A program made the position numbers and the translations under genes. Positions 43,356-52,061 of a DNA stretch of 64,000 nucleotides are shown here, one piece after another (position 1 is the stretch's first letter; every line of letters starts with the position of its first letter). The stretch spans positions 2,852,001 to 2,916,000 of the forward strand of contig CP073041.1 of assembly GCA_025370055.1 (NCBI GenBank). The letters run 5' to 3'. Source of the stretch: Woronichinia naegeliana WA131 (GTDB lineage Bacteria > Cyanobacteriota > Cyanobacteriia > Cyanobacteriales > Microcystaceae). Under the pieces are notes generated by a model. That model had not been told where the DNA came from. It searched no databases and saw only the letters and a program-made list of their open reading frames with translations.

Positions 43356-43974
43356 CACAGAAGTCGAAGAAATTAGCATAGATGGTGGGAAGGTACGACT
43401 CAGAACTCCCAAGGGAGAACCCTTAATTTGGCGTGATTATAAAGGAGTCAGTTTTCATCAATTGGGGGTAGCTGCCTTTTTTCAAGATAACTCGGCTTTA
43501 TTAGATTTGGTTAATTCTCAAATTTTGGCTAAGCCTTTAATTTGTTTGGGAGATGGACATGATGGTATCTGGAACTTATTTCGTGAGATAGGACAGAAAC
43601 ATGAGCGAATTGAAATTTTGGACTGGTATCACTTAATTGAAAACCTCTATAAAGTTGGGGGGTCATTCCAGCGAATTGAGGAGGTCAAGTCTTTTCTTTG
43701 GACGGGTGAAGTGGATGCCGCTATCTCCTGTTTTGAGGGATGGTCAGAGCCTCAAGCTGAGAATTTTATCATTTATTTAAACAAGCATAAACATCGGATT
43801 GTCAATTATGGTTATTTGCAGGCAGAGGGCATTTCCATTGGCTCTGGCTCTGTCGAATCTCAAGTTAAACAAATTGGTCATCGTCTTAAAATTACTGGTG
43901 CGAGTTGGAATTCTGACAATGTACCACAAGTCCTTCGTCATCGCTGTTCCTATTTAAATGATTACCTTTTTTGA
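43353..43974 (+). pseudogene. ISKra4-like transposase, C-terminal two-thirds
   Basis: Reading begins EVEEISIDGGKVRLRTPKGE directly at the IS1634 end, so the N-terminus is missing. LICLGDGHDGIWNLFREIGQ, ILDWYHLIENLYKVGGS and SIGSGSVESQVKQIGHRLKI are the family's D, D and G-S-G-x-V-E blocks. It differs strongly from the ISKra4 copies at 680 and 61382. Confidence 0.75.
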
Positions 43975-43991
43975 CTCTTTCATTTACCTCG

Positions 43992-44222
43992 TTAAGTATT
44001 TCTACTTATTGCAAAGGTGAGATGCTCCCTGAATAAATACAAGGGAGAATTAATAAATCCTAAGCCATTGAGAATCATGGCTTTAACCACCAGACCCGCA
44101 CTGATTTTCGCACGGTCATTTTCTTGTAACTGTTCATTGATATAATCCACTAGACCTAGTTCATCAACTACGGCCGCGATTATTCCTAAATGGTCGAGAT
44201 TTTTAACGTTTAATTGGGTCAT
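43992..44222 (-). pseudogene. IS1634 transposase, N-terminal remnant
   Basis: 76 residues matching the start of the 41643-43256 transposase with few changes (AAVVDELG, NEQLQEN), ending at SPLYLFRE. The IS end follows to about 44,330. The rest is gone. Confidence 0.85.
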
Positions 44223-44330
44223 TTTCTCCTCGGTTTGTTAGCTTTTTTATTTTAACTATTCTGTTGCTATTTTTGAATCTATTTTTATTTTTTCAAAATT
44301 AGTACGGGATATGGGTTCTAGACACTCCCC

Positions 44331-44728
44331 TACCAGAAATAGTTCATCAAAGCATTAAGGCTGATCCGAAAAGCACACTATTAGTCGCGCAAGTGTACGA
44401 GTAACTTTTTCATGACAGTTTTATTTTCGATGCTAGTTCAAAATTTAGTTACTGTTTCAGAATGATGGAACGCCCCCAGGATAAATTGCGTTATTCTGTC
44501 GGATTTATTTTCAATAATAGTCTCATCCGCTTGTTTTTGTTTATTAGACAGGCTTATGGGAGCTGTATTAAAAGAATAGTGCGATCGCTGTTATCAGGCT
44601 AACAGATTTTAGGCTCTTGGTGTCAGCTTGGCTTAAGGACAGCTTGGCAAAAATTAGTTAAAGTCAAGTTATTTTTAGCTATTATACTGATAATCTTACC
44701 TGAATGCTTTAATGATCGTTACGATGTT
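44331..44728. other. Intergenic stretch with a short gene tail
   Basis: A 24-codon reading LPEIVHQSIKADPKSTLLVA ending VYE and stop at about 44,403 looks like the tail of a lost gene. A HIP1 site lies near 44,580. Nothing else is recognisable before the DUF389 gene. Confidence 0.4.
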
Positions 44729-44743
44729 TTGAGGCAAATAGCC

Positions 44744-46498
44744 ATGCCCCTGAAGAATCCTTTCTTTCGCCGTCTAAACTATTTTCGCCGCCGTTTTGCT
44801 CACAATCTGGGTTTAACGGATGCCCGCAAAAAACAAATTTATCAAGAAATCTGTGAATCCGTCAGTTTAAGTAGTGTTAGTTATTGGCTTCAGGTACTAC
44901 TAGCGGCGGGGATTGCCACTCTGGGGCTGGTGCTCAATAGTCCGGCTGTTATTATTGGCGCGATGCTCATTTCTCCTTTAATGGGTAGCATTTTAGCCAG
45001 TGGCTTGGCCTTGGCCGTGGGAGATGTGATTTTAGTAGTACGAGCCACGATTAACCTGATTTTAAGCTGTAGTTTAGCGATCGCCTTTGCCATTTTATTG
45101 GTATCTCTGTTGCCTTTTAAGGAGATGACCAGTGAGATTATGGCCCGAACCCAGCCCAATTTACTAGATTTAATGGTGGCTCTTTTTTCGGGGGCAGTGG
45201 GATCGGTCGCTATCTGTCAAGAACAAAAAGGCGTGGCCACTTCTTTACCAGGAGTCGCGATCGCCGTAGCCTTGATGCCGCCCCTCTGTGTGGTGGGTTA
45301 TGGTCTGGGTCTGGTGTTTAGTGTGGCCAATTCCAACGGTTTACAGGTGGCGATGGGAGGCGGTTTACTCTTTTTTACCAACCTAGTGGCCATTGTTTTT
45401 ACCGCCATGTTGGTCTTTTTCTTTGTACATCTCGATACAAAAAATGTTAAAGATCAGATTCATCAATGGCAAGACCGCGATCGCGAAAGTCATAAAGCCC
45501 AACAAATTTTACTCCGTCTGCCAACGGCGGGTTATTTTCAAAAAATTGGCAGTTTACCTGGTCGTTTTCTGCTCATTTTATTAACCATTGTGGTTATTTC
45601 CCTACCTCTGAATCAATCCTTAGGTCAGTTGCGTCAAGAAATTATTCGTAAACGTCAAGAAAATCAATTAAGAACTCTAATTACCGAAACTTGGCAACAG
45701 CAATTAGGTAAATTATCCAATGGTGAAGCCCGTGCCTATATTAATCAACTGTTGATAGCCGAACAGCAGGAAAATTTAATTGTACAGTTGCAAGTTGTCA
45801 CCAGTAAATTCTATAGCCAAACGGAAAGGGAAAATTTTATTGAACGTCTCGCCCAAGTCCTACGACGCAAGCCTGAGAGCATTACCTTAAAATTAGTGCA
45901 AATCCCGACGGGACAGTTAGTGGAATCTCAAACTCCCCAACCCTTAGCCCTAGCTTCTCCTAATATTGCTGAATTACAAACCCAATTTTTCCAAGCGGTA
46001 AAAACCTCCCTTCAGTCTATCAGCTTACCATCCCCCGCTCAATTAATTACCACGGAAATTAGTATTAGTGCCATCAATCCTCTCTCCATTCAAATTATCT
46101 ATCTCAGCGATCGCGATCTGCAAGAGGATGGTAAAAGTTTGCTCACCAATCAAATTCGTAATCAACTCAATATTCCTCAGACCACTGTTGTTTATCACCG
46201 TATTAATCCGCAGCTTGGTTCTTTAGAATTGGTTCAAGAGCAAACTGAAATAACGGCTCCCCAAAAAGTAATCTTAGATCAGGTGGGAAAACTACTACAA
46301 AAATATCCCAATTTAATCCTATCTTGGCAGTTGCCCTTAGCTTCAGAGAAAACTAATGAAACCGATCCCTTACTATCTAATCATTTAGAGAGTTTACGTC
46401 GTTATCTTGCTGAAAAATGGCAAGTTAAAGATAGCCAAATTCAGGAAAAATTTGATCAGAAGAATGCCAATGACCTACAACTGAGGTTAACACTATAG
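44744..46498 (+). CDS. DUF389 multi-pass membrane protein
   Basis: A 584-residue protein from ATG 44744 (MPLKNPFFRRLN). After a basic N-terminus, the DUF389 domain (about residues 50-245) contains AAGIATLGLVLNSPAVIIGA, MLISPLMGSILASGLALAVG and GVAIAVALMPPLCVVGYGLG, with 5-6 membrane segments. The C-terminal half is a soluble region of about 280 residues with two similar alpha/beta parts; VQIPTGQLVESQ and YHRINPQLGSLELVQEQ mark them. Function of the family is not established. No operon partner. Confidence 0.88.
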   Translation: MPLKNPFFRRLNYFRRRFAHNLGLTDARKKQIYQEICESVSLSSVSYWLQVLLAAGIATLGLVLNSPAVIIGAMLISPLMGSILASGLALAVGDVILVVRATINLILSCSLAIAFAILLVSLLPFKEMTSEIMARTQPNLLDLMVALFSGAVGSVAICQEQKGVATSLPGVAIAVALMPPLCVVGYGLGLVFSVANSNGLQVAMGGGLLFFTNLVAIVFTAMLVFFFVHLDTKNVKDQIHQWQDRDRESHKAQQILLRLPTAGYFQKIGSLPGRFLLILLTIVVISLPLNQSLGQLRQEIIRKRQENQLRTLITETWQQQLGKLSNGEARAYINQLLIAEQQENLIVQLQVVTSKFYSQTERENFIERLAQVLRRKPESITLKLVQIPTGQLVESQTPQPLALASPNIAELQTQFFQAVKTSLQSISLPSPAQLITTEISISAINPLSIQIIYLSDRDLQEDGKSLLTNQIRNQLNIPQTTVVYHRINPQLGSLELVQEQTEITAPQKVILDQVGKLLQKYPNLILSWQLPLASEKTNETDPLLSNHLESLRRYLAEKWQVKDSQIQEKFDQKNANDLQLRLTL

Positions 46499-46543
46499 TG
46501 GTCGGATTCTGGCAGCGATCGATTAGGTTTGCTCTTGACATCC

Positions 46544-46566
46544 TCCTCGGCGTGAACGCACGAGGA
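46544..46566 (-). ncRNA. Right-end hairpin / probable 3' end of tnpB omegaRNA
   Basis: TCCTCGGCG and CGCACGAGGA pair around a TGAA loop, immediately downstream of tnpB. TnpB guide RNAs are known to end at this transposon terminus; the guide would be the flanking sequence at about 46,520-46,535. Confidence 0.6.
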
Positions 46567-46576
46567 TTCCCAAACC

Positions 46577-47749
46577 TCACGATTTGGGTTTCTGTTTCTT
46601 CGCACCTGCCTTAACAGATTTACTCTGTTCTGGTCTTACAGTCGCTCCGCAGACTGACACCGCAAGCCCTGCGGCCAAAATATTTTTACTTGCGTTAATA
46701 TCTCGATCATGGTTTACCCCACAATTGGGACACTGCCATTCACGGATATTAAGAGTCATCTTTTCGACAATATGCCCACAAGAATTGCATCGTTTTGAAC
46801 TAGGAAACCATCGGTCAATCTCGACCAATTTTCTTCCATACCAACGACACTTGTAATCCAGTTGTCGAATCAGTTCACTCCACCCACTATCGGAAATAGC
46901 AAGAGCGAGTTTGTAGTTTTTAACCATATTCTTAACAGCCAACGACTCAACGGCAATCACTTGATTTTCGCGTACCAAACGATTCGTCAATTTATGCAAG
47001 AAATCTTTTCGAGCATCGGATATTTCAATGTGAATTTTAGCTACCTTGATTCTAGCCTTTTCTCTGTTTTTAGAACCTTTTTGCTTACGAGCAAGATTCT
47101 TTTGTGCTTTCTTTAAGCGTTTCCGATGCTTTTTGAAATGCTTGGGATTAGTAATCTTTTCCCCTTTGCTATCTGCAATCAGGCTTGTTATCCCCAAGTC
47201 TATCCCTATCGCATTCTCGTTGACAGGGAGAGGCTTGATTGTTGGATCGTCAAATCTGATAGAGATATGCCAGCGTCCAGAGGGGTGAAGACTCACTGTA
47301 ACGGTACTTGGCTCACATCCTTTTGGAATCTGCCTAGACCATCTAATCGGTAATGGTTCAGAGCATTTGGCGAGGTAAATCTCTTTGTCTCTGAATTTAA
47401 AGGCCGACTTGGTAAACTCAGCACTACCGCCATTCCTCTTTTTCTTGAAAGTAGGGTATCCCGCATTTCCTGCAAAGAAATTTGTAAAGGCAGTTTGGAG
47501 ATGTCGAAGTCCTTGCTGTAAAGGGACACAGCTAACTTCATTGAGGAAGTCAAGGTCTTCTTCTTTCTTCCATTGAGTAAGCAGGCTAGAAGTTTCGGAG
47601 TACCCGACTCTTTCCTGCCTCTCATACCATGCCTGAGTTCTTTCATGTAGAGCCTTATTATAGACAAGTCTTACGCAGCCTAAGGTTCGTCGCAATAGCG
47701 ACTCCTGTTCAGGGGTTGGGTAAAAACGAAATCTAAAAGCCTTTTCCAT
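46577..47749 (-). CDS. tnpB: TnpB RNA-guided nuclease (IS605 family)
   Basis: 390 residues, full length. The N-terminal block FRFRFYPTPEQESLLRRTLG is followed by the RuvC-like nuclease: Asp in AIGIDLGITSLIAD (about residue 185), Glu in IAVESLAVKNMVKN (about 265), and Asp in NHDRDINASKNILAAG (about 350). A zinc-finger CNSCGHIVE...CPNCG lies between the last two. All catalytic residues are present. It lies between the DUF389 gene and an unrelated membrane-protein gene. Confidence 0.94.
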   Translation of the reverse strand: MEKAFRFRFYPTPEQESLLRRTLGCVRLVYNKALHERTQAWYERQERVGYSETSSLLTQWKKEEDLDFLNEVSCVPLQQGLRHLQTAFTNFFAGNAGYPTFKKKRNGGSAEFTKSAFKFRDKEIYLAKCSEPLPIRWSRQIPKGCEPSTVTVSLHPSGRWHISIRFDDPTIKPLPVNENAIGIDLGITSLIADSKGEKITNPKHFKKHRKRLKKAQKNLARKQKGSKNREKARIKVAKIHIEISDARKDFLHKLTNRLVRENQVIAVESLAVKNMVKNYKLALAISDSGWSELIRQLDYKCRWYGRKLVEIDRWFPSSKRCNSCGHIVEKMTLNIREWQCPNCGVNHDRDINASKNILAAGLAVSVCGATVRPEQSKSVKAGAKKQKPKS

Positions 47750-47911
47750 TTTTCACATTCTAGCGACTCTTCGTTGAAAGCGTCAACCCACCCCATATAA
47801 AGTCTTCCTCCGCTATCGCTAAAGGACGGGGTTTCTACCCATTTTTCTGATGATTGCATTCTTGAGTCAATTTTTTGATAGGATGGCCCTATTAGGCGCG
47901 AAAAATGTACC

Positions 47912-48865
47912 ATGTCAGACGGTCAAGCTTTATCTAAAACGGAAGTGATTGCTCAATTACAAACGACCATTGGGCAGTTAGAAGGTATTATCCAAACCCT
48001 ACAAACAGAATCGGCAGTCTTACCCGATCGCCTAGACCTGGATAATTTAGTGAACACCACAACCCAGCTTCGTCAGACCCTATTGCCTATTCCTAGTTCA
48101 AATATTGATTCAAGTGTTGACTCAGACCCCGATGATTTTGACCTTTTAAAGACGGAAGACGAGGACGAAGAAATTATCGATGCAGTACAAGCAATTGATC
48201 GTCTATTGCCCAGCTTTAACCGTCTCCAGAATTGGTGGGATCGGGTTTTAGGGCGGATTCGCCAATGGTTGCCCAGAAAAATTAATGAAAAACTGACGGA
48301 TTGGGGTTTAACCAGTCTTTTAACCGTTTTGGTGGTGATTGCCTTACTGTCTTCAGTGGTTTTATTGTCCTCTCCTAGTTCAACGGTCGATAGTTCAACC
48401 ACCACCGAGGTGAATGGGGCCGACAATTCCCTGTCAAGCCAACCGTCCTTTCCTGAACCGATCGCCGCCCCTGAAAATTTAGAAGCTCCGGCAGAACCGA
48501 AACCCATTGAACTCGCGCCACCGTCCCCACCGCCTCTCACCCCAGAGCAAAGTCTATTAGGTGCTATTCAACGAGAAGTGGATGATTTAACTCGCCGTTA
48601 TCCCGATGGTCTGATTTTGGCGATCGCTCCCGACTTTGACCACAATCATCTCACCCTGACTCTAGCGGACAGTTGGTATCGTTTAACGCCGAAACGTCAG
48701 GATACTTTAGTTGATGGCATTTTTAAGCGATCGCAAAAATTAACTTTCCAAAAGCTTTCCCTCATTCGTGGGGATGGAACCCTATTGGCCCGTAGTCCGG
48801 TGGTGGGTCAGACGATGATTATTGTGCAACGACAATTGCCTGAACCAGTAACACCCTCTTTGTAA
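47912..48865 (+). CDS. Cyanobacterial single-pass membrane protein, unknown function
   Basis: 317 residues. The N-terminal part has coiled-coil character (EVIAQLQTTIGQLEGIIQTL) and a very acidic stretch (about residues 70-95, TEDEDEEIID). One membrane segment lies at about 146-165 (TSLLTVLVVIALLSSVVLLS). A proline-rich linker follows (PKPIELAPPSPPPLTPEQ), then a C-terminal soluble domain (ILAIAPDFDHNHLTLTLADS). I do not recognise a named family. The stop is 9 bases before pgsA, so they are probably co-transcribed. Confidence 0.75.
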   Translation: MSDGQALSKTEVIAQLQTTIGQLEGIIQTLQTESAVLPDRLDLDNLVNTTTQLRQTLLPIPSSNIDSSVDSDPDDFDLLKTEDEDEEIIDAVQAIDRLLPSFNRLQNWWDRVLGRIRQWLPRKINEKLTDWGLTSLLTVLVVIALLSSVVLLSSPSSTVDSSTTTEVNGADNSLSSQPSFPEPIAAPENLEAPAEPKPIELAPPSPPPLTPEQSLLGAIQREVDDLTRRYPDGLILAIAPDFDHNHLTLTLADSWYRLTPKRQDTLVDGIFKRSQKLTFQKLSLIRGDGTLLARSPVVGQTMIIVQRQLPEPVTPSL

Positions 48866-48874
48866 TCACTGCCG

Positions 48875-49399
48875 ATGAATTTGCCCAATACCATTACCCT
48901 CTCGCGTCTGCTGGGTTTACCCTTCATTTTTGTCTTACTCCAGTTTCCCGCTCCCCTTTATCATTGGTGGGCCGTGGGAATTTTTGCGGTGGCCGCTGGC
49001 ACAGATTGGCTAGATGGTTATTTGGCCCGCCGCTTGGATCAAGTTACGGAAATGGGAAAATTTCTAGATCCTTTAGTCGATAAATTACTCGTACTAGGGC
49101 CCTTGTTAATTTTGGTGCAATGGCAACAGATTCCCGCTTGGGCCGTTTTCTTAATCTTGGCCAGGGAACTAGGCATTGCCGGTTGGCGCATTAACCCGCA
49201 ATTGAGCGGTAGTGGCCCGATTCAAGGGGCTAATCTGTGGGGAAAATTGAAAACAATCACTCAAATGGCCGCGATCGCTGTCCTTTTGACTCCGTTATCA
49301 GGCCAGGTTGAGCAAGTCGGATTAGGGCTATTTTGGCTATCGGTGATTTTAACCTTGATTTCAGGCCTAGTCTATGTGCTCGGCACTGGTATCGTCTGA
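48875..49399 (+). CDS. pgsA: CDP-diacylglycerol-glycerol-3-phosphate phosphatidyltransferase
   Basis: This enzyme makes phosphatidylglycerol phosphate from CDP-diacylglycerol and glycerol-3-phosphate, the first step to phosphatidylglycerol, essential for thylakoid membranes. The CDP-alcohol phosphotransferase motif D-G-x2-A-R-x8-G-x3-D-x3-D is complete in LDGYLARRLDQVTEMGKFLD and PLVDK (about residues 49-73). Several membrane segments (PFIFVLLQF, LLVLGPLLILVQW) are seen. At 174 residues it is of usual length. It overlaps no neighbour. Confidence 0.94.
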   Translation: MNLPNTITLSRLLGLPFIFVLLQFPAPLYHWWAVGIFAVAAGTDWLDGYLARRLDQVTEMGKFLDPLVDKLLVLGPLLILVQWQQIPAWAVFLILARELGIAGWRINPQLSGSGPIQGANLWGKLKTITQMAAIAVLLTPLSGQVEQVGLGLFWLSVILTLISGLVYVLGTGIV

Positions 49400-49611
49400 G
49401 TAAATCAGCAAAAGGTTATAATCGCCATAGGGACATAATATATTATGTCCTTTATCTATCTTGTTTTTTCTTAATATTAATGAGAGTTTTCTATTTCACA
49501 AAACAATAGAATACGATAACAATGAATGAGGCGATCGCCATCTTCTTACTTAAACTTTCAGGAGCGATCGCATTTTGTTAGGGCAAGAACTGATCATCAA
49601 GAATAGCCGTT
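49400..49611. other. Intergenic stretch with HIP1 sites
   Basis: Contains two GCGATCGC-type sites near 49,531 and 49,564. No gene or clear terminator is seen. Confidence 0.5.
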
Positions 49612-50029
49612 TAAACATAGGGACAGGCTTTAGGAAAGGTTGCTAGGGGCAGTCCCGTTTCAGCTTTTGCCTGCTTGACAGCTTCAGCGTAACTCTCTTC
49701 TAAAATAGTGACTAAATAGGGTTTTAAACTAGAAGAATCTTGCAACGCTTTACGGACTCGACGACGATGTTCAATAATACTGCGCTCCCAACTACCACTC
49801 CGTTTTTGGAGTTGATATTGCCATTTGAGTAAATGTAAGAGAATAATAATTAAATTACTTTCTAAAGCATTTTTTCACTTCTACCCATCGTTTCAATTTC
49901 TTCAATTAAATTTTCCCAATCCACTTGTTCATACTGTTGAGTCCGCAATTTTCCCAAAGTATTCTCCAGCCAAGCTAAATAGTCACTTTCGTAGAGAGTT
50001 TGAGAAGGATTAATTAAGGTTTGAGTCAT
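49612..50029 (-). pseudogene. DUF29-family protein, frameshifted
   Basis: From ATG 50029 the reading is MTQTLINPSQTLYESDYLAW and WENLIEEIETMGRSEK, typical of DUF29. One base is missing in an A run at about 49,870. After restoring it the frame continues NALESNLIIILLHLLKWQYQ, then SGSWERSIIEHRRRVRKALQ, to the stop at 49612. The single slip suggests recent loss, or a sequencing error. Confidence 0.8.
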
Positions 50030-50268
50030 AGTTCTCAACGGTTCAATATTTGGTTATTGTAACAAAGCATTCAAAAGACGATCGCACTTGGGGTTGAGAG
50101 TGGAGAAGCGATCACCTTAGCGCAGAACCCATGCAAAAACCGTATTGTAAAACGATGAAATTGCAAACCTTAAGAAAATCCGCAAAAGAGCCTCAGATTA
50201 GTTACGCTAGATAAAGGAGCGATCGCTTCCATCCGATTAACGCAATTGTAGGGATTAAGGACGATTTT

Positions 50269-51921
50269 ATGGGGGAGTTAAACACCGCCGACTTACTGGT
50301 TCAATGCCTAGAGAATGAAGGAGTAGAGTACATCTTTGGACTCCCAGGCGAAGAAAATCTTCATATCCTCGAAGCCCTAAAACATTCATCTATCCGCTTT
50401 ATCACCACCCGCCACGAACAAGGTGCAGCCTTTATGGCCGATGTCTATGGCCGTTTAACGGGCAAAGCGGGGGTCTGTCTATCAACGTTAGGGCCTGGGG
50501 CTACTAATTTAATGACAGGGGTTGCTGATGCTAACCTAGACGGTGCGCCCTTGGTGGCCATTACGGGACAAGTGGGAACTGATCGGATGCACATCGAATC
50601 CCATCAATACTTGGATTTGGTGGCGATGTTTGCTCCTGTTACGAAATGGAATAAACAGATTGTTCGTCCCAGTATTACCCCCGAAGTGGTTCGCAAAGCC
50701 TTCAAAGTAGCCCAATCGGAAAAACCTGGCGCGACCCATATTGATCTGCCAGAAAATATTGCGGCCATGCCCGTCACGGGTAAACCCCTGAGTCTGGATA
50801 GTAAAGAAAAAGTATTTGCTGCCTATCGCACCCTCAGTGCTGCTGCCAATGCTATTTCCAAAGCCAAAAATCCCCTCATCCTGGCGGGGAATGGAACTAT
50901 CCGAGCCAATGCCAGCGAGGCTTTAACGGAATTTGCCACCCTGCTTAACATTCCCGTTGCCAACACCTTTATGGGTAAAGGAACCATTCCCTATACCCAT
51001 CCCCTCGCTCTCTGGACAGTGGGACTCCAACAACGGGATGTGATTACCTGTGCCTTTGAACAAAGCGATCTAGTGATTGCTGTCGGTTATGACCTGATCG
51101 AATATTCTCCTAAAAAGTGGAATCCAGAAGGAACCTGTCGCATTATCCACATTGGTATGACTCCCGCCGAAATTGATAGTAGCTATATTCCCGACGTGGA
51201 AGTGGTGGGAGATATTTCCGATTCCTTGATGGATATTCTCAAACGAGCCGATCGCACCGGCAAACCTACACCCCACGCGGCCGAACTCAAACCAGAAATT
51301 CGCGCTCAGTACGAGTTTTATGCCAATGATACCGGTTTTCCCGTTAAACCCCAAAAGATTATCTACGACCTGCGGCAAGTGATGGGGCCAGAGGATATCG
51401 TCATTTCCGATGTGGGGGCCCACAAAATGTGGATGGCCCGCAATTATCACTGTGACTCTCCCAATACCTGTCTCATTTCCAACGGCTTTGCTGCAATGGG
51501 TATTGCCATTCCAGGCGCGATCGCCGCCAAACTGGTTTATCCCAATCGTAAAATCGTTGCGGTGACAGGGGACGGTGGTTTTATGATGAACAATCAGGAA
51601 CTAGAAACGGCTCTACGGGTCGGAACTCCCTTTGTGACGCTGATCTTTAACGACAATGGTTATGGTCTGATTGAGTGGAAACAAATCAATCAATTTGGAG
51701 AAGCTTCTTTTATTAAATTTGGCAATCCTGATTTTGTTAAATTTGCCGAAAGTATGGGTTTAAAAGGCTATCGAGTCGAATCGGCTGAAGACTTAATTCC
51801 CACCCTGAAAATGGCCCTAGAGCAACCCATTCCTTCCGTTATTGATTGTCCGGTGGATTATCGGGAAAATATTCGTTTCTCCCAACAAGCTGGCGATTTA
51901 AGCTGTGAAATTTGGGAGTAA
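50269..51921 (+). CDS. alsS: Acetolactate synthase, large (catabolic AlsS-like) subunit
   Basis: A 550-residue thiamine-diphosphate enzyme that condenses two pyruvates to acetolactate. The N-terminal ThDP-contacting glutamate is in FITTRHEQGAAFMADVYGRL (about residue 49). LPGEENLHILEAL is characteristic of the AlsS/catabolic type. The metal/ThDP-binding motif GDGGFMMNNQELETALRVGT, with NDNGYG following, lies at about residues 438-468. No regulatory small subunit is adjacent. It could feed branched-chain amino-acid synthesis or acetoin; the choice of AlsS over IlvB is from sequence style. Confidence 0.88.
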   Translation: MGELNTADLLVQCLENEGVEYIFGLPGEENLHILEALKHSSIRFITTRHEQGAAFMADVYGRLTGKAGVCLSTLGPGATNLMTGVADANLDGAPLVAITGQVGTDRMHIESHQYLDLVAMFAPVTKWNKQIVRPSITPEVVRKAFKVAQSEKPGATHIDLPENIAAMPVTGKPLSLDSKEKVFAAYRTLSAAANAISKAKNPLILAGNGTIRANASEALTEFATLLNIPVANTFMGKGTIPYTHPLALWTVGLQQRDVITCAFEQSDLVIAVGYDLIEYSPKKWNPEGTCRIIHIGMTPAEIDSSYIPDVEVVGDISDSLMDILKRADRTGKPTPHAAELKPEIRAQYEFYANDTGFPVKPQKIIYDLRQVMGPEDIVISDVGAHKMWMARNYHCDSPNTCLISNGFAAMGIAIPGAIAAKLVYPNRKIVAVTGDGGFMMNNQELETALRVGTPFVTLIFNDNGYGLIEWKQINQFGEASFIKFGNPDFVKFAESMGLKGYRVESAEDLIPTLKMALEQPIPSVIDCPVDYRENIRFSQQAGDLSCEIWE

Positions 51922-52061
51922 TTTCTATTGATTAGATCAAGGTAATTCCTGACACAATTTATACGAGCAAGTCCCCCAGAATTTAGAGATTTAGGGGGCT
52001 TGACTAGGTTACGTGCTTGGTCAGAAATATCCTAATTGCATTAGCGGCGATCGCTATTTCA

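Larger units (their letters stand above)
46536..47870 (-). mobile_element. IS200/IS605-type element with tnpB only
   Basis: The right end has a hairpin and the typical GTCAA terminus (plus strand TTGACATCCTCC at 46536). The left end contains CGCTAAAGGACGGGGTTTCT followed by ACCC, a familiar IS605 left-end palindrome. There is no tnpA, so it depends on a transposase elsewhere. Confidence 0.82.

Noticed and set aside
46584-47667. Several forward frames antisense to tnpB
   Set aside because: They overlap tnpB completely and lack any recognisable feature.
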